Under the pieces are notes generated by a model. That model ran no database searches. It saw only the letters and a program-made list of their open reading frames with translations, and had not been told where the DNA came from. From NCBI GenBank assembly GCA_040756475.1, contig JBFLZB010000019.1, positions 8,054 through 41,508 on the forward strand: a stretch of DNA of 33,455 nt. Reading direction: 5' to 3'. Positions within the stretch are counted from its first letter, which is position 1. Each line of letters opens with the position of its first letter. This document shows, piece by piece, positions 23,282 to 32,248 of the stretch. A program made the translations under genes and the position numbers. Source of the DNA: Thermodesulfobacteriota bacterium. Lineage in GTDB: Bacteria > Desulfobacterota > Deferrisomatia > Deferrisomatales > JACRMM01.

Positions 23282-24279
23282 AGGGCGGTGTGGTGGTGCG
23301 CGCCCACGGAGGCGGCGGGATCCAGACCCGGGAGCTCGTGCGGGAGGTCTTCGTGAGCCGCCTGGGAAATCCGGCGCTGCGGCGGCTCGACGACGCCGCC
23401 GTGGTGGAGTGGCCGGGTGGCCGGGCGGCCCTCACCACGGATTCCTTCGTGGTGGACCCCTGGGAGTTTCCGGGCGGCAACCTGGGGGACCTGGCGGTGT
23501 GCGGCACCGTCAACGACCTCGCCATGGTGGGGGCCGAGCCCCGGTACCTCACGGCGGGGTTCATCCTGCCGGAGGGGTTTCCCCTGGAAGGCCTGGTCCG
23601 CATCGCGGAGGCCATGGCGCTCCGGGCGGCAGAGGCCGGGATCCAGGTGGTGGCCGGAGATACCAAGGTGGTCGAGGCGGGTTCGGGCCCCTTCGTGAAC
23701 ACCGCGGGGCTGGGGGTGGTGCCGGAGGGGCGAGAGCTCTCCGGCAGCCGGGCGCAGCCGGGGGACGCGGTGCTCCTCACCGGGGACGTGGGCCGGCATG
23801 GGATTGCCGTCCTCTCCCGCCGCGAGGGCATCGGCTTTGCCACGGAGGTGTTGAGCGATGTGGCACCCCTGGGGGGCTTGGTGGGCCGCCTCCTGGCCGG
23901 GGTTCCCTCGGTGCGGGTGCTCCGCGATCCCACCCGGGGAGGCGTCGCCGAGGCCCTCAACGAGATCGCGGGGCAGTCGGGGGCGGAGATCGAGGTCGAC
24001 GAGGCGGCCGTCCCCGTGGAGCCGGGGGTCCGAAGCGCCTGCGAGCTCCTGGGGTTCGATCCCCTGCACCTGGCCAACGAGGGGTGTGCGCTGGTCGTGC
24101 TCCCCGAGGTAGACGCGCCCGCGGCGCTGGAGCTGCTGCGGCAGCATCCCCTGGGCCGCCGGGCCGCGCGCATCGGCAGCGTGGTGGGCACCCGTCCCCG
24201 GGTGGTGGCCCGCACGCTCCTGGGGGGGCGCCGGCTCCTGGAACCCCCTCCGGGAGAGCTCCTGCCCCGCATCTGCTGA
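23278..24279 (+). CDS. hypE: Hydrogenase maturation protein HypE
   Basis: 333 residues, PurM/AIR-synthase-like ATPase that dehydrates the carbamoyl group placed on its C-terminal cysteine to a thiocyanate, giving the cyanide ligands of NiFe hydrogenase. Motifs: HGGGG near the N-terminus, DDAAVV, TTDSFVVDPWEFPGGN, VCGTVNDLAMVGA, AGDTKVVE, DPTRGG and HLANEG. The protein ends PRIC with the required terminal cysteine (C333). Start overlaps hypD by 4 nt (ATGA). HypF, the carbamoyl donor enzyme, must be encoded elsewhere. Confidence 0.96.
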   Translation: MKGGVVVRAHGGGGIQTRELVREVFVSRLGNPALRRLDDAAVVEWPGGRAALTTDSFVVDPWEFPGGNLGDLAVCGTVNDLAMVGAEPRYLTAGFILPEGFPLEGLVRIAEAMALRAAEAGIQVVAGDTKVVEAGSGPFVNTAGLGVVPEGRELSGSRAQPGDAVLLTGDVGRHGIAVLSRREGIGFATEVLSDVAPLGGLVGRLLAGVPSVRVLRDPTRGGVAEALNEIAGQSGAEIEVDEAAVPVEPGVRSACELLGFDPLHLANEGCALVVLPEVDAPAALELLRQHPLGRRAARIGSVVGTRPRVVARTLLGGRRLLEPPPGELLPRIC

Positions 24280-24355
24280 GGGGGGGAAGCAGGCGCTGGG
24301 GCGAGGGGGGTGGGATTTCGAAGGGACACGCGCAAAGAGGAAAGCGGGCATTTCG

Positions 24356-25774
24356 ATGGCGGACGCTTCGACCATCCTCGTGGTGGACGACGACAGCGGA
24401 ATCCGGGAGTACCTGGGCAGCCTCCTGTCCCTGGAAGGATACCGGGTCGAGGCCGCCCCCGGCGGCGTGGAGGCCCTGGCGCGCCTCGAAAACGGCCTCA
24501 AGCCCGACGTCGTGATCCTCGACATCATGATGCCGGGCATGGACGGCATCGAGACCCTGGCCCACCTCAAGGACAAGGACCCCGACCTCTCGGTCATCAT
24601 GCTCTCGGGCGTGGGGCAGACGTCGACCGTGGTGCGGGCGATGAAGGCCGGCGCCTACGACTACATCGACAAGTCCTTCGAGGCCGACGAGCTCCAGATG
24701 GCGGTGGAGAAGGCCCTGGAGCGCCGCCGCCTCACGGAGGAGATCCAGCGGCTGCGGGCGCGGCTCCTGGCCCAGGACACCACCGACCCCATCGTGGGGG
24801 TGAGCCGGCCGCTCCAGGAGATGAAGGAGCTCCTGGACAACATTGCCGACACCGATGTCACCGTGCTCGTGGACGGGGAGAGCGGAGTGGGCAAGGAGCT
24901 CGTGGCGCGGCGCCTGCACCGCAACTCCTCCCGGTGCGAGAACCGCTGGGTCAAGGTCAACTGCGCGGCCTTGCCCCCGGACCTCCTGGAGAGCGAGCTC
25001 TTCGGCTACGAGAAGGGGGCGTTCACCGGTGCGCTCAAACGCAAGGAGGGGAAGTTCGAGTACGCCGACAAGGGCACCATCTTCCTCGACGAGATCGGGG
25101 AGATGAGCCTCTCGCTCCAGTCCAAGCTCCTCCAGGTGCTCCAGGATCGGGAGTTCTGCCGCCTCGGGGGCAACGACGTGCTCCGCGTCGACGTGCGCGT
25201 GGTGTGCGCCACCAACCGGGACCTGCGAAAGGCCGTGGAGGCCCGCCAGTTCCGCGAGGACCTCTACTACCGGCTCAACGTGGTGAACATCCGGGTCCCG
25301 CCCCTGCGCGAGCGTCGGGAGGACATCCCGCTGCTGACCCGCTACTTCCTCCACAAGTACTCCGAGAAGTACGGCCGGGCGCGGCTCGAGGTCTCCGATC
25401 AGCTCATGGCCTACTTCCTCTCCTACGACTGGCCGGGCAACGTGCGGGAGCTGGAGAACCTGGTCAAGCGGCTCGTCATCCTGGACGACGAGCGGTTCCT
25501 GTTCAGCGAGTTCAAGGGCCGAAACGTCTCTCCCGCCGCGCCGGCGCCCATGCCGCCCCCCGCCACCTTCTCCCTGGAGCACCTGGACCTGGACGGCTCC
25601 GAGCGCATCTCCCTCAAGGACATCGCGCACCGGGCGGCCGTGGAGGCGGAGCGGCACATGATCGCCGCCGTGCTGGAGCAGACCAACTGGAACCGCCGCA
25701 AGGCCGCCCAGATCCTCGACGTGAGCTACAAGACCCTGCTCTACAAGATCCGGGAGTGCGGGCTGGAGCGGTAG
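24356..25774 (+). CDS. Sigma-54-dependent response regulator (NtrC family)
   Basis: 472 residues in three domains. Receiver (1-120): acidic pair D11/D12, phosphoacceptor D56 in VILDIMMPG, S84 and K106. AAA+ sigma-54 activation domain (about 145-375): Walker A GESGVGKE (174-181), sigma-54 contact loop GAFTGA (221-226), Walker B IFLDEIGE (242-249), and the arginine-rich sensor REDLYYRLNVV. Fis-type DNA-binding helix-turn-helix at the C-terminus (NRRKAAQILDVSYKTLLYKI). It drives open-complex formation at -24/-12 promoters after phosphorylation. No histidine kinase is adjacent, so it is an orphan here. It lies 76 nt after hypE on the same strand; NtrC-like HoxA/HupR regulate hydrogenases elsewhere, so a link is possible but unproven. 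Confidence 0.93.
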   Translation: MADASTILVVDDDSGIREYLGSLLSLEGYRVEAAPGGVEALARLENGLKPDVVILDIMMPGMDGIETLAHLKDKDPDLSVIMLSGVGQTSTVVRAMKAGAYDYIDKSFEADELQMAVEKALERRRLTEEIQRLRARLLAQDTTDPIVGVSRPLQEMKELLDNIADTDVTVLVDGESGVGKELVARRLHRNSSRCENRWVKVNCAALPPDLLESELFGYEKGAFTGALKRKEGKFEYADKGTIFLDEIGEMSLSLQSKLLQVLQDREFCRLGGNDVLRVDVRVVCATNRDLRKAVEARQFREDLYYRLNVVNIRVPPLRERREDIPLLTRYFLHKYSEKYGRARLEVSDQLMAYFLSYDWPGNVRELENLVKRLVILDDERFLFSEFKGRNVSPAAPAPMPPPATFSLEHLDLDGSERISLKDIAHRAAVEAERHMIAAVLEQTNWNRRKAAQILDVSYKTLLYKIRECGLER

Positions 25775-25801
25775 GGGCCCGCGTCCCTCTTCCCCGTCGA
25801 A

Positions 25802-25867
25802 ATCGGGATCGGGATCGAAATCGGTATCGGCGTCGGAATCGATACCGATACCGATAGCGATAGCGAT
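25802..25867. repeat. Hexanucleotide repeat array forming a hairpin
   Basis: Eleven consecutive 6-mers of the type ATCGGG/ATCGGT, switching midway (about 25834) to the complementary form ACCGAT/AGCGAT. The two halves are imperfect reverse complements (22 of 29 positions), so the array can fold into a long hairpin. It lies between the response-regulator stop and the RAYT transposase stop. Confidence 0.8.
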
Positions 25868-25921
25868 GCCGAGGTGGGGACTGTTCCTCCTGCCTCCCGA
25901 GGGGGCGTGGAGCCCGGTGCC

Positions 25922-27052
25922 TCAAAACAGGTCGAGTTGCCCGCGGGGTTTGCCCTTGCGCCCGCGTCCCGGCGCACGCGAGGGGCCGGACTCCGGGGGT
26001 TGGACGGCGGGTTCCCGGGGCGTTTCCGGCTCGGGTTCGGGGGTTGCCGGGGGCGGGGGCTCAGGGGCTGGAACTGGGGGGTGGCCGATCACCTGCGCCG
26101 GCGCTTCCCCGCCCCGGAGCTCGGTTTCCAGGGCCGAGAGCAGGGCGTCCAGGGAGGGGTCCTGCGCCCGGCGCTCCTCCACCCGCCGGGCCGCCATGTG
26201 CACGGTGGTGTAATCCACGCCGAAGCGCTCTCCGATCTCCCGCAGGGTGCAACCCGTTACCCTGCGCGCCAGGTAGATGGCCGCCTTGCGCGCGAGCACC
26301 CGCTGGAACTTCCCGGAGGTGAGCTGGGCCGTGGGCAGCCCCGTGTATTCGGCCACCGCCTCCAGCACCTGTTCGAGGGAGGGGCCTTCGGGCCGGTGCG
26401 CGAAGCCGGGCACTTCCCGCACGTCCTGCCCCTCCAGGGCCCCCAAGACCCGCTGCCGGAGTTCCTCGCCCCCCAGCACGAGGCCCCGCCACGCCTGTTT
26501 CCAGGGAGGGAGAGGCGGGCAGACCCGCGCCGCCTCCACGAGATGGACGTAGGCTTCCCTGCCCCCGCTCAGCCCCAGTACCCGCTGCGTCGTCAGCCCG
26601 GGCAGGGGGAGGTCCCCCGGCGCGTAGGCACGGGCGCTGGAGCCCGGATACGTCCAGGGATCGGGCGCCAGGCGCTTGCGCACGGGGTTGAGGTGCACGT
26701 GGACCGAGAGGGGGACGAGCCACTCCTCCCCCAGGAGGAGCGCGCGATATCGGGGCTGCAGGAGCGGCCCCCGGCGCCCCCGCCGGGCATTCACCCCGGC
26801 GGTGTACCCGGCGTTGAGGCGGTGGAGCGCCCGGGAGAGGTTGGGCCGGGGCGTCTCCAGGAGCAGGTGGTAGTGGTTGGGAAGGAGGCAGAACGCGTGG
26901 CACCGGACCCCGAAGGCGGCCGCCAGCTCGGGCAGGCGGGAGAGGAAGTCCTCCACCTCCGCCGCGTCGCGAAACAGGCGCTGGCGAGGCAGGCTGCGCG
27001 CGGTCGCCAGGTACAGCGCGCCGGAGAACTCCACCCGCAGGGGTCTGGCCAT
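25922..27052 (-). CDS. REP-associated tyrosine transposase with DnaA-like C-terminal domain
   Basis: 376 residues. The N-terminal Y1/HUH domain (1-130) has the LLPNHYHLLLETP block with HxH at H60/H62, candidate catalytic Y83 in NAGYTAGVN, and GRRGPLLQPRYRALL, as in RAYT transposases that act on short palindromes. Residues about 225-295 look like the DnaA C-terminal helix-turn-helix: ARKAAIYLARRVTG, LREIGERFGVDYTTVHMAARRVEE. A Pro/Glu-rich basic tail follows. The usual YHV near the N-terminus is YLA (residues 14-16), a difference from most RAYTs. The ribosome site is weak. It follows slipin by 70 nt on the same strand. Complete and possibly active. Confidence 0.88.
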   Translation of the reverse strand: MARPLRVEFSGALYLATARSLPRQRLFRDAAEVEDFLSRLPELAAAFGVRCHAFCLLPNHYHLLLETPRPNLSRALHRLNAGYTAGVNARRGRRGPLLQPRYRALLLGEEWLVPLSVHVHLNPVRKRLAPDPWTYPGSSARAYAPGDLPLPGLTTQRVLGLSGGREAYVHLVEAARVCPPLPPWKQAWRGLVLGGEELRQRVLGALEGQDVREVPGFAHRPEGPSLEQVLEAVAEYTGLPTAQLTSGKFQRVLARKAAIYLARRVTGCTLREIGERFGVDYTTVHMAARRVEERRAQDPSLDALLSALETELRGGEAPAQVIGHPPVPAPEPPPPATPEPEPETPREPAVQPPESGPSRAPGRGRKGKPRGQLDLF

Positions 27053-27122
27053 GGGGGCTACGGCGCCCGGAGCACCGGGGGCCGAGGGGCCCCGTCCATG
27101 CAGGGAGGGCGGCGCGGGGCGC

Positions 27123-27878
27123 TCACGCGGACTTGCCCCGCTCGACGAAGTTCTTCACCAGGTCGATGGGGATGGGGAACAGGATGGTGTTGGTGTTGCC
27201 CGTGCTGACCTCCACCAGGGTCTGGAGGTAGCGCAACTGGATCGCCGTCGGCTCGGTGCCGATGGTCCGGGCGGCCGCGGTGAGCTTCTCCGCTGCCTGA
27301 TACTCCCCCTCGGCGGCGATGATCTTGGCCCGGCGCTCCCGCTCGGCCTCGGCCTGGCGGGCCATGGCGCGCTGCATCTCGGTGGGAAGGTCGATGTGCT
27401 TGAGCTCCACGGTGGAGACCTTGACGCCCCAGGGGTCCGTATGGCGGTCGAGGATCTCCTGGAGCTCCCGGTTGATCTTCTCCCGGTCCGAGAGGAGCTC
27501 GTCGAGCTCCGCCTGGCCGCACACACTGCGCAGGGTCGTCTGGGCGAGCTGGCTCGTGGCGTAGAGGTAGTCCTCGACCTCCACGATGGCCTTGAGGGGA
27601 TCCAGCGCCCGGAAGTACACCACCGCGTTGACCTTTACCGAGACGTTGTCCCGGCTGATCACGTCCTGGGGGGGTACGTCGTGGGCGACGGTGCGCAGGC
27701 TCACCTTCACCATCCGGTCCACGACGGGGATGAGGAGGATCGGCCCCGGGCCCTTGACCCCGACCACGCGGCCGAGCCGGAACACCACCGCCCGCTCGTA
27801 CTCCCGCAGCACCCGGACCGTCAGGAACATCAGCACCAGGAGCGCCAGGACGGCGAAGACCACGGTCACGAGACTCAT
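27123..27878 (-). CDS. Slipin (stomatin/SPFH-family membrane protein)
   Basis: 251 residues from ATG 27878 with GGAGGAG upstream; a longer in-frame reading upstream is discarded. One N-terminal membrane helix (about 3-21) is followed by an SPFH/band 7 domain: [49 protein letters not shown], then a coiled-coil region rich in [24 protein letters not shown], typical of prokaryotic stomatins (slipins). These form oligomeric membrane microdomains and often pair with an NfeD-type protease-like partner. No NfeD gene is present on either side here, which is unusual. A good promoter candidate lies upstream. Confidence 0.93.
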   Translation of the reverse strand: MSLVTVVFAVLALLVLMFLTVRVLREYERAVVFRLGRVVGVKGPGPILLIPVVDRMVKVSLRTVAHDVPPQDVISRDNVSVKVNAVVYFRALDPLKAIVEVEDYLYATSQLAQTTLRSVCGQAELDELLSDREKINRELQEILDRHTDPWGVKVSTVELKHIDLPTEMQRAMARQAEAERERRAKIIAAEGEYQAAEKLTAAARTIGTEPTAIQLRYLQTLVEVSTGNTNTILFPIPIDLVKNFVERGKSA

Positions 27879-27948
27879 CTCACTGTCTCCTCCCGGCCCC
27901 CAGGGGCCCCTCCATGCCATTGCCGGTGCGCGGGGTCTGCCGGCGCCG

Positions 27949-27976
27949 ATGATACCAAACCGCCGTTTCCAGTCCA
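27949..27976 (-). promoter_or_regulatory. Predicted promoter for slipin
   Basis: On the minus strand, TGGACT (27976-27971, 4/6) and TATCAT (27954-27949, 5/6) with a 16-nt spacer, giving a leader of about 65 nt before the slipin ATG. It lies in the gap after the GNAT-HDAC stop codon, so slipin need not depend on that gene's transcript. Confidence 0.5.
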
Positions 27977-27999
27977 GCCGGAAGGCTTGGCCGGACCCT

Positions 28000-29748
28000 T
28001 CACCTCTGGGCCCGGGGGAAGGCGGCTTCCCAGAGACCCTCGAAGAAGTTGCGGGCATTGGTCCCCAGGGAGCGGGTGCGGTATCCCCCCTCCTGGACCA
28101 CCAGGGTCGGCAGCCCCAGGGAGCCGATCATCCGGCCGTTGGCCGCGAAGTCCCTGGCGGTGAACTCCCAGGTGCCGGTGGGGTCCCCCTTGGCCGGGTC
28201 CAGGCCCAGGGCCACCACCAGGAAGCGGGGTCCGAACCTGCGAATCCGCTTGAGGACGTCGGACAGGGCCTCCCGGTATTCCTCGGGAGACAGGTGCTCG
28301 GCCAGGGGGACGTTGAGGTTGTACCCCTCCCCCGGGCCGGCGCCCTTCTCGTCGGCAAAACCGCTGAAGTAAGGATAGGCGAAGCGGGGGTGGCCGTGGA
28401 GCGACGCGGTGAAGACGTCGCTTCGCTCATAGAAGATCATCTGGGTTCCGTTGCCGTGGTGGTAGTCCACGTCGAGCACCGCCACCTTGCCCAGGCGGCT
28501 CAAGTAGTGGGCCGCCACGGCGCTCGAGTTGAAATAGCAGAACCCTCCGAAGACCCGGCGTTCCGCGTGGTGGCCGGGCGGCCGCACCAGGGCGTAGGCC
28601 AGGCGGTGGCCCCGCAGGATCCCCTCGGCCGCCGTGAGGGCGCAGTCCACGGCCCGCTTGGCGGCCAGGTAGGCGTTGCGGTTCAAGGGCGTGAAGGTGT
28701 CGATGCAGTAGTAGCCCGCCCGAATCGGCAACTCCTTGGGCGGCCGCGCCGCGTTTCGCAGGGGAAAGACGTAGGGATACACGGACTGGCCGGGTTCCAC
28801 GTGGGCGCAGACCCGGCGAAGGTACTCCACGAAGTCGGCGTCGTGGACGGCACGGATGTGCCGCTCCGAGAAGTGCATGGGCTCCCGCAGGTCGAACAGG
28901 CCCGTCTTCTCGATTTCCCGGAGGATGGAACGAATCCGCACCGGAGCCTCCACGTAGCCCCGTTCCCGCACGTGGTGGATCTCGTGGCGGTCGTTGACGA
29001 CCAGGGCGATGCGCTGCTCCAGGGAGGGGACCCGGCGCACCGGGATGACCGGCTCCTTCTTCACGTAGCGGGGCTCCCGGAGGCCCACCGGATCGTCGCG
29101 GAACGACTCGAGGATCATCTGGTTGTACTCGGGGGGGCACACGCCCTTGTACTGCCGCTCCAGGATCGCCCGCACCACCGCCACGGCGCGGCTTCGGGAG
29201 AGGGGCGCCCCCCTGCCCAGGCCGTCGAAGACGAGGTAGGGGGGGCACTCGTCGCCGGGGCGAAGGGGGGTCTCGTAGCGCGTGTTGGCAATGGGGCGAG
29301 CTCCGTAGCGCTCGTAAAAGGCCAGCCGCCGCGCGTTTTGGCGCAGCACCTCCGGGTCCCGGCACAGGGCCGGGTCGTCCGGCAGGCACTCGAAGAAGAC
29401 CCCCACGCATCCCAGTTGGAGCGCCTCTTCCCGGACGCGCTCGTACAGCGCGCTCCCCACCCCCCCGCCGGTGCGCAGCCGGGCGGCGCTGATGAACTCC
29501 AGGTAGAGGAACTGGAGGTCGGGGGCGTGGAGCACCAGGGCGAAGCCCTTGACCTTGCGGCCGTCCTCCGCCACGAAGAGGATCGCCCGGAAACGGTGCT
29601 TCAGGGGATCCCGGAGCTGGTCGGGGATCCTCTCGATGTCCTCCTTGGACAGGAGGGGGAACTGGGACCGGAGGATCTCCTGGACCTGGCCCAGGGCGTC
29701 CTGGTCCGAGGGTATGGAGCAGTCGTAGATGCGGCGGATGGCGAACAC
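28000..29748 (-). CDS. GNAT acetyltransferase-histone deacetylase-like fusion protein
   Basis: 582 residues from GTG 29748, chosen because GAGGAGA lies 6-8 nt upstream; GTG 29766 is an alternative six codons longer. The N-terminal third (about 5-160) is a GNAT fold with the acetyl-CoA loop [15 protein letters not shown] and the closing block [13 protein letters not shown]. Residues about 250-580 form a class II deacetylase/acetylpolyamine amidohydrolase: catalytic His pair H393-H394 in [21 protein letters not shown], zinc ligands D428 and H430 in [11 protein letters not shown]517 in [12 protein letters not shown], and catalytic Y556 in EGGY. One protein thus carries both acetyl-adding and acetyl-removing catalytic signatures. 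Substrate could be polyamine or protein lysine. No partner gene is obvious. Confidence 0.9.
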   Translation of the reverse strand: MFAIRRIYDCSIPSDQDALGQVQEILRSQFPLLSKEDIERIPDQLRDPLKHRFRAILFVAEDGRKVKGFALVLHAPDLQFLYLEFISAARLRTGGGVGSALYERVREEALQLGCVGVFFECLPDDPALCRDPEVLRQNARRLAFYERYGARPIANTRYETPLRPGDECPPYLVFDGLGRGAPLSRSRAVAVVRAILERQYKGVCPPEYNQMILESFRDDPVGLREPRYVKKEPVIPVRRVPSLEQRIALVVNDRHEIHHVRERGYVEAPVRIRSILREIEKTGLFDLREPMHFSERHIRAVHDADFVEYLRRVCAHVEPGQSVYPYVFPLRNAARPPKELPIRAGYYCIDTFTPLNRNAYLAAKRAVDCALTAAEGILRGHRLAYALVRPPGHHAERRVFGGFCYFNSSAVAAHYLSRLGKVAVLDVDYHHGNGTQMIFYERSDVFTASLHGHPRFAYPYFSGFADEKGAGPGEGYNLNVPLAEHLSPEEYREALSDVLKRIRRFGPRFLVVALGLDPAKGDPTGTWEFTARDFAANGRMIGSLGLPTLVVQEGGYRTRSLGTNARNFFEGLWEAAFPRAQR

Positions 29749-29965
29749 GGGGTCTCTCCTCGCCACGGGCTCGAGAAGCAGCAGGGTGCCCCCGCGGCCG
29801 GAGGCAGCCCCTGGGGAGCCTCATTGTACACGCGATCGCCTGCGCCGCAGCACCCGGCATGGCCGGGCCAAAATACTTCGAAGACGACTCATTCACTTGT
29901 GGCGAGCCTCGGCTTCACGCCCACGGATTATCCATAATTACCAATAAACAGACCCAAAATAAAAG

Positions 29966-29978
29966 ACTTGACGCAAGT
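29966..29978. promoter_or_regulatory. Candidate operator upstream of marR
   Basis: ACTTG-ACG-CAAGT inverted repeat (5-bp arms) in the 297-nt AT-rich divergent gap (29749-30045) between the GNAT-HDAC and marR genes. A TTGACT at 29994-29999 could be a -35 element for marR with a poor -10 (TAAGGT, 30018-30023). MarR proteins commonly bind such palindromes in their own promoters; binding here is inference. Nothing else is recognised in the gap. Confidence 0.35.
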
Positions 29979-30045
29979 GACAGGGGCGACGGTTTGACTT
30001 TCTGTTGCTTTGAGTGCTAAGGTTCTGTTCGTTGGAGGAGCGCCC

Positions 30046-30588
30046 ATGAGCTCACCCGAAGACCGTGTAGAAGAAGAAGTTCTGCTCGCGCTGCGGCGCA
30101 TCGCCCGCGCCGCGAGCCTCCACTCCCGCCACATCCAGCACGCCTACGGGCTCACCTCGCCCCAGCTCTTCGTGCTGCGGGAGCTCGCTCGGCGGGGGCG
30201 GGCCACCGGCGCGGAGCTGGCCCGGGCGGCCTCCCTGAGTCACGCCACCGTGACGGGGATCCTCGACCGCCTCGAGCGGCGGGGGCTCATCGGGCGGGTC
30301 CGCTCCGAGGAGGACCGACGGCGGGTGCTGGTCCAGGTGACCGGGGCCGGCAGCGACCTCCTGACCTCCGCCCCGCCCCCCCTGCAAGCCCGCTTCCTGG
30401 CCGGATTTCGGATGCTCCCCGATTGGGAGCAGTCGTTCCTGCTCGGGGCGCTCCAACGGGTGGCGTCGCTCATGGGGAGTGCCGGAGAGCCCGACGACGG
30501 CGAGGAGGCGGAGCCGTCCCAGGCGGCTTCCGGGGTGGGGGGTGAGGACCTGGAAGGGGCGGCGCCCGACCCCCGGCGCGCCGCGTGA
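30046..30588 (+). CDS. MarR-family transcriptional regulator
   Basis: 180 residues from ATG 30046, with GGAGGAG at good spacing; a TTG 12 codons upstream is less likely. The winged helix-turn-helix is clear: LTSPQLFVLRELARRG, GAELARAASLSHATVTGILDRLERRGLI, then the wing RSEEDRRRVLVQVT (about residues 37-105). The C-terminal 35 residues are acidic and low-complexity. MarR dimers usually repress adjacent genes until a small ligand binds. Downstream, 34 nt away on the same strand, begins the amidotransferase/amidase gene set, its most likely target. Confidence 0.92.
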   Translation: MSSPEDRVEEEVLLALRRIARAASLHSRHIQHAYGLTSPQLFVLRELARRGRATGAELARAASLSHATVTGILDRLERRGLIGRVRSEEDRRRVLVQVTGAGSDLLTSAPPPLQARFLAGFRMLPDWEQSFLLGALQRVASLMGSAGEPDDGEEAEPSQAASGVGGEDLEGAAPDPRRAA

Positions 30589-30622
30589 ACCACAACCCGA
30601 AACCGAGAGGAGAAACGACGAT

Positions 30623-32248
30623 ATGTGCACCATTTGCGGGCATGTCGCCCGAAACGGCCCGATTGCCTCGGCAGACGTCTACGACATGCTCCGAAAGATG
30701 GAGCACCGGGGTCCCGACACCAACGGCGTGTGCCTCGACGGCGACGTGCTCCGGGTGGAAGACCTGGAGAAACTCCGGGCGCCCCTGCTGCGCTCGAGCC
30801 GGATCGCGCTCGGCCACTCGCGGCTGCGGATCGTGGGCCGGGAGGCGACCACCCAGCCCTTCACCTCCTGTGACGGCTCTCTCGTCCTCATCCACAACGG
30901 CGAGATCTACAACTACGAGAAGCTCAAGAGCCTGCTTCGGCACCAGCACCGGTGGCAAACCACCAGCGACAGTGAGGTGCTGGTGCACCTGCTCGAGGAG
31001 ACCTACCGGGGAAATCTGCTGGACGCGGTGAAGAAGGTCGTGGGGCTCCTGGACGGGATGTACGCCCTGGCGGTGACCGACGGGGAGAGCGTCGTGGCAG
31101 CACGGGACCCCATCGGCAAGAAACCCCTCTACTTCATCGAGAACGGCCCCGTCACCTACTTCGCCTCGGAGCGCAAGGCCCTCTGGAACGGTCGGGACGA
31201 GCCCCGGCGGCTCGACCCCGGCGACCTCCTGGTGATGGACGGCGACGGCACCCGGGTGGCGGAGGGGTATCACCTCCAACTGCCCCCCATCGACGTAGTG
31301 GACTTCGGGGAGGCCGTGGCCCTCTACAAGGACGTGCTCCTCAAGGCCGTAAAGAAGCGCCTGGTGGGGCTCCAGGAGTCGGTGCTCGGGGTGATCTTCT
31401 CCGGCGGCATCGACTCGGTGCTCGTCGCCAAGCTCCTCCAGCAGGAGGGCAAGAACGTCATCTGCTACTGCACGGGCACCGAAGACTCGGGCGACATCGC
31501 CGCCGCGCGGGCCGTGGCCGAGGACCTGGGCCTGGAGCTCAAGACGACCATCATCGACGAGCCTTCCGTGGAGGCCCTCCTTCCCGAGGTGATCCGCAAC
31601 GTGGAGGAGAGCGGGCTCTTGCAGGTGGAGGTGGCGATCCCCATGTATCTCGCGGCCAGGCTGGCCGCCGAGGACGGCATCCGGGTCATGTACACCGGCC
31701 AGGCGGCGGACGAGCTCTGGGCCGGCTACCCCTGGTACTCGGACGTCCTGGAAGAGGACGGCTACCTGCGGCTCCACGAGAAGCTCTGGGAGGATCTCAA
31801 CTACCTCTACACCGACACCCTGGAGCGGGAGGACAAGCTCACCATGGCCCACTCCATCGAGCTGCGGGCCCCCTACCTGGACCGGGACGTGATCCACGCG
31901 GCCATGCGGGTCTCCCCCCGGTTGAAGATCCAGGGAGTGGAAGACCGGCTCCGCAAGCGGGTGCACCGGCAGGCGGCCGTGGAGCTCGGGGTGCCGGCCT
32001 ATCTCGCCTTCCGGATCAAGGACCCGGCCCAGTCGGGCTCGGGGATCCACGGCATCGTGGAGCGCATTGCCGCCCGCTGCGTGACCCGCTGCGATCCCCG
32101 CCTGGCCGGCGAGAACCTGAGGCGGGACAAGGGGAGTCTCTACCGCTACGGGGACGCCGCCTACGGGGAGGAGATCACCCGCGCCTTCCTCCAGCAGCTC
32201 GAGGCCCGCATTCGCGAGCAGTACATCCCGGCCTTCCTGGCGGCGTGA
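30623..32248 (+). CDS. Asparagine synthetase-like glutamine amidotransferase
   Basis: 541 residues beginning MCTICGH, so C2 is the Ntn nucleophile of a class II glutaminase. The glutaminase domain (2-210) has LGHSRLRIVG, HNGEIYNYE (91-99) and SDSEV. The synthetase domain (about 230-520) has the ATP PP-loop SGGIDS (260-265), TGQAADELWAGY (358-369), and DKLTMAHSIELRAPYLD. All catalytic motifs of the AsnB superfamily are present, so it should transfer ammonia from glutamine to an adenylated carboxylate. The family includes true asparagine synthetases and enzymes modifying natural products or cell-wall components, so aspartate is not certain as substrate. GAGAGGAGA precedes the ATG. Its stop overlaps the nitrilase start (TGATG). 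Confidence 0.9.
   Translation: MCTICGHVARNGPIASADVYDMLRKMEHRGPDTNGVCLDGDVLRVEDLEKLRAPLLRSSRIALGHSRLRIVGREATTQPFTSCDGSLVLIHNGEIYNYEKLKSLLRHQHRWQTTSDSEVLVHLLEETYRGNLLDAVKKVVGLLDGMYALAVTDGESVVAARDPIGKKPLYFIENGPVTYFASERKALWNGRDEPRRLDPGDLLVMDGDGTRVAEGYHLQLPPIDVVDFGEAVALYKDVLLKAVKKRLVGLQESVLGVIFSGGIDSVLVAKLLQQEGKNVICYCTGTEDSGDIAAARAVAEDLGLELKTTIIDEPSVEALLPEVIRNVEESGLLQVEVAIPMYLAARLAAEDGIRVMYTGQAADELWAGYPWYSDVLEEDGYLRLHEKLWEDLNYLYTDTLEREDKLTMAHSIELRAPYLDRDVIHAAMRVSPRLKIQGVEDRLRKRVHRQAAVELGVPAYLAFRIKDPAQSGSGIHGIVERIAARCVTRCDPRLAGENLRRDKGSLYRYGDAAYGEEITRAFLQQLEARIREQYIPAFLAA

Noticed and set aside
25802-25867. CRISPR-like array
   Set aside because: Units are 6 nt with no spacers and self-complementary halves; no cas genes nearby.
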